Source of the DNA: Fidelibacterota bacterium UBA2125
Lineage (GTDB): Bacteria > Fidelibacterota > Marinisomatia > Marinisomatales > S15-B10
Length of the DNA: 6,156 bases
Direction: 5' to 3'
NCBI GenBank assembly: GCA_002329125.1
Contig: DCXX01000104.1
Span: 1-6,156, forward strand
Part shown: positions 5,450 through 6,156 of the stretch, piece by piece
How positions within the stretch are numbered: position 1 is the first letter of the stretch
Layout: each line of letters opens with the position of its first letter
Made by a program: the position numbers and the translations under genes
Notes under the pieces: model-generated
What the model saw: only the letters and a program-made list of their open reading frames with translations
Told to the model about the DNA's origin: nothing
Database searches by the model: none

Positions 5450-6156
5450 CTATCTAATTCCCCCGCAATAATATTCATGCTTCCCAGGATTGCCACAGCG
5501 TCCGAAAGCATCAGCCCATCCATAATCTGGGAAAAAATCGAATAGTTAATGAATGACGGTGGCCTTGTTCTAACGCGGTATGGAGTTCGTCCCCCATTAC
5601 TTACGATGTAATATCCCAGTTCGCCATTGGGTGATTCCGTGGGAACATACGATTCCCCTACAGGCGGCTCCATTCCCCGGTTCGGCATGGTTATCTCAAA
5701 ATGGTGAATAAGCCCTTCGATAGAATTGTAGACCTCCTCCTTCGGCGGAAGATTTAACTTGTGGTCAGGATCAATGTTGATGTTACCGGAAGGCATATCG
5801 TTGATCACTTGGCGACAGATCTTTTCGCTTTGACGGATCTCCTCCGTCCGCACCAGATAGCGATCAAACACATCGCCGTTCAACGCAATGATAACATCAA
5901 AATCGAAGTCGTTATAGCTGGAATAGGGTTCCTTGACACGGATGTCCCAATCTATGCCGGAAGCTCTCGCCATAGGACCGCTCAGGCCATAGGAGATGGC
6001 ATCTTCTTTAGAGATTACACCAACATCTTTTGTCCGGTTGTGCCAAATGCGGTTCTTGTTCAAGAGTGTTTCAATATCGTTTACCACTTCGTCCACTTGA
6101 TCAAGAACTCTAACAACCGCTTTGTCAAAATCTTCGGGTATGTCACGCATGAGACC
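5446..6156 (-). CDS. nuoD: NADH-quinone oxidoreductase subunit D, C-terminal 236 residues (partial, 5' end outside window)
   Basis: The C-terminal part of the 49-kDa / Nqo4 homologue, a relative of the [NiFe]-hydrogenase large subunit that lines the quinone chamber with NuoB and NuoH. The frame is open to the window edge: two codons (G-L) precede the M-R-D-I-P stretch, which corresponds to the internal G-G-x-x-x-D-I-P motif, so this methionine is not the start. Roughly the first 170 residues, including the known quinone-contacting histidine and tyrosine, are missing. Motifs seen in order, numbered from the first in-window residue, are D-V-G-V-I near 44, G-L-S-G-P-M-A-R-A-S-G-I near 57, Y-S-S-Y-N-D-F-D-F-D-V near 79, D-R-Y-L-V-R near 97, I-E-G-L-I-H-H-F near 145, G-E-L-G-Y-Y near 177, and the invariant C-terminal A-G-E-L-D-R. 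It cannot be told from here whether nuoD is fused to nuoC. Confidence 0.97.
   Translation of the reverse strand, partial: GLMRDIPEDFDKAVVRVLDQVDEVVNDIETLLNKNRIWHNRTKDVGVISKEDAISYGLSGPMARASGIDWDIRVKEPYSSYNDFDFDVIIALNGDVFDRYLVRTEEIRQSEKICRQVINDMPSGNINIDPDHKLNLPPKEEVYNSIEGLIHHFEITMPNRGMEPPVGESYVPTESPNGELGYYIVSNGGRTPYRVRTRPPSFINYSIFSQIMDGLMLSDAVAILGSMNIIAGELDR
5460..5464 (-). promoter_or_regulatory. Possible weak ribosome binding site for the GTG start of nuoE
   Basis: On the minus strand there is a run of five G followed by AA, 10 bases upstream of the nuoE GTG. It falls in codons for the conserved A-G-E of the NuoD C-terminus, so protein conservation alone may explain it. It is the only purine-rich stretch at a workable distance from this start. 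Confidence 0.35.

Noticed and set aside
1..6156. Promoters, terminators, repeats, CRISPR arrays, tRNAs or mobile elements
   Set aside because: No intergenic space longer than 4 nt exists, and no repeated units, inverted-repeat ends, transposase motifs or tRNA-like folds were noticed by eye.

Overview
The window is the interior of a bacterial nuo operon, which encodes the proton-pumping NADH:quinone oxidoreductase (respiratory complex I). All genes lie on the minus strand. In transcription order, from high to low coordinates, they are nuoD (5' end cut off by the window edge), nuoE, nuoF, nuoG, nuoH, nuoI, nuoJ and the first 20 bases of nuoK. This is the canonical D-E-F-G-H-I-J-K order. No RNA gene, mobile element, CRISPR array or repeat family was seen. 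No promoter or terminator is visible, as expected inside an operon.

Layout from the right edge: the NuoD C-terminal part at 6156-5446, NuoE at 5449-4958 (GTG start), NuoF at 4961-3663, NuoG at 3663-2071, NuoH at 2071-1043, NuoI at 1038-517, NuoJ at 520-20, and the NuoK start at 20-1. Almost every base is coding. Six of the seven junctions overlap: GTGA or ATGA (4 nt) at D/E, E/F and I/J, and TAATG (1 nt) at F/G, G/H and J/K. Only H/I has a gap, of 4 nt. This packing implies one transcript and translational coupling.

Together the genes encode parts of all three modules of complex I. NuoE, NuoF and NuoG form the NADH-oxidising module: FMN with N3 in NuoF, N1a in NuoE, and N1b, N4, N5 and N7 in NuoG. 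NuoD and NuoI connect it to quinone (N6a and N6b in NuoI). NuoH, NuoJ and NuoK belong to the membrane arm. Every iron-sulfur ligand expected of the four cluster-bearing subunits present can be found, so the enzyme looks functional.

The organism is an aerobic or otherwise respiring bacterium of moderate GC; sampled lines range from about 33 to 60 percent. NuoG is short, with a contracted molybdopterin-oxidoreductase-like domain, and the GC is moderate. Both would fit an uncultured or FCB-group-like lineage (Marinimicrobia is one guess), but the sequence alone does not settle taxonomy.

This is core metabolism and I see no new system in it. The points most worth checking are a nine-residue insertion just before the fourth N3 cysteine of NuoF, a compact NuoG that keeps the off-pathway N7 cluster motif, a lower GC content across nuoF-nuoG than in the flanking genes, and a pattern in which Shine-Dalgarno-like sequences accompany the TAATG junctions but not the ATGA ones.
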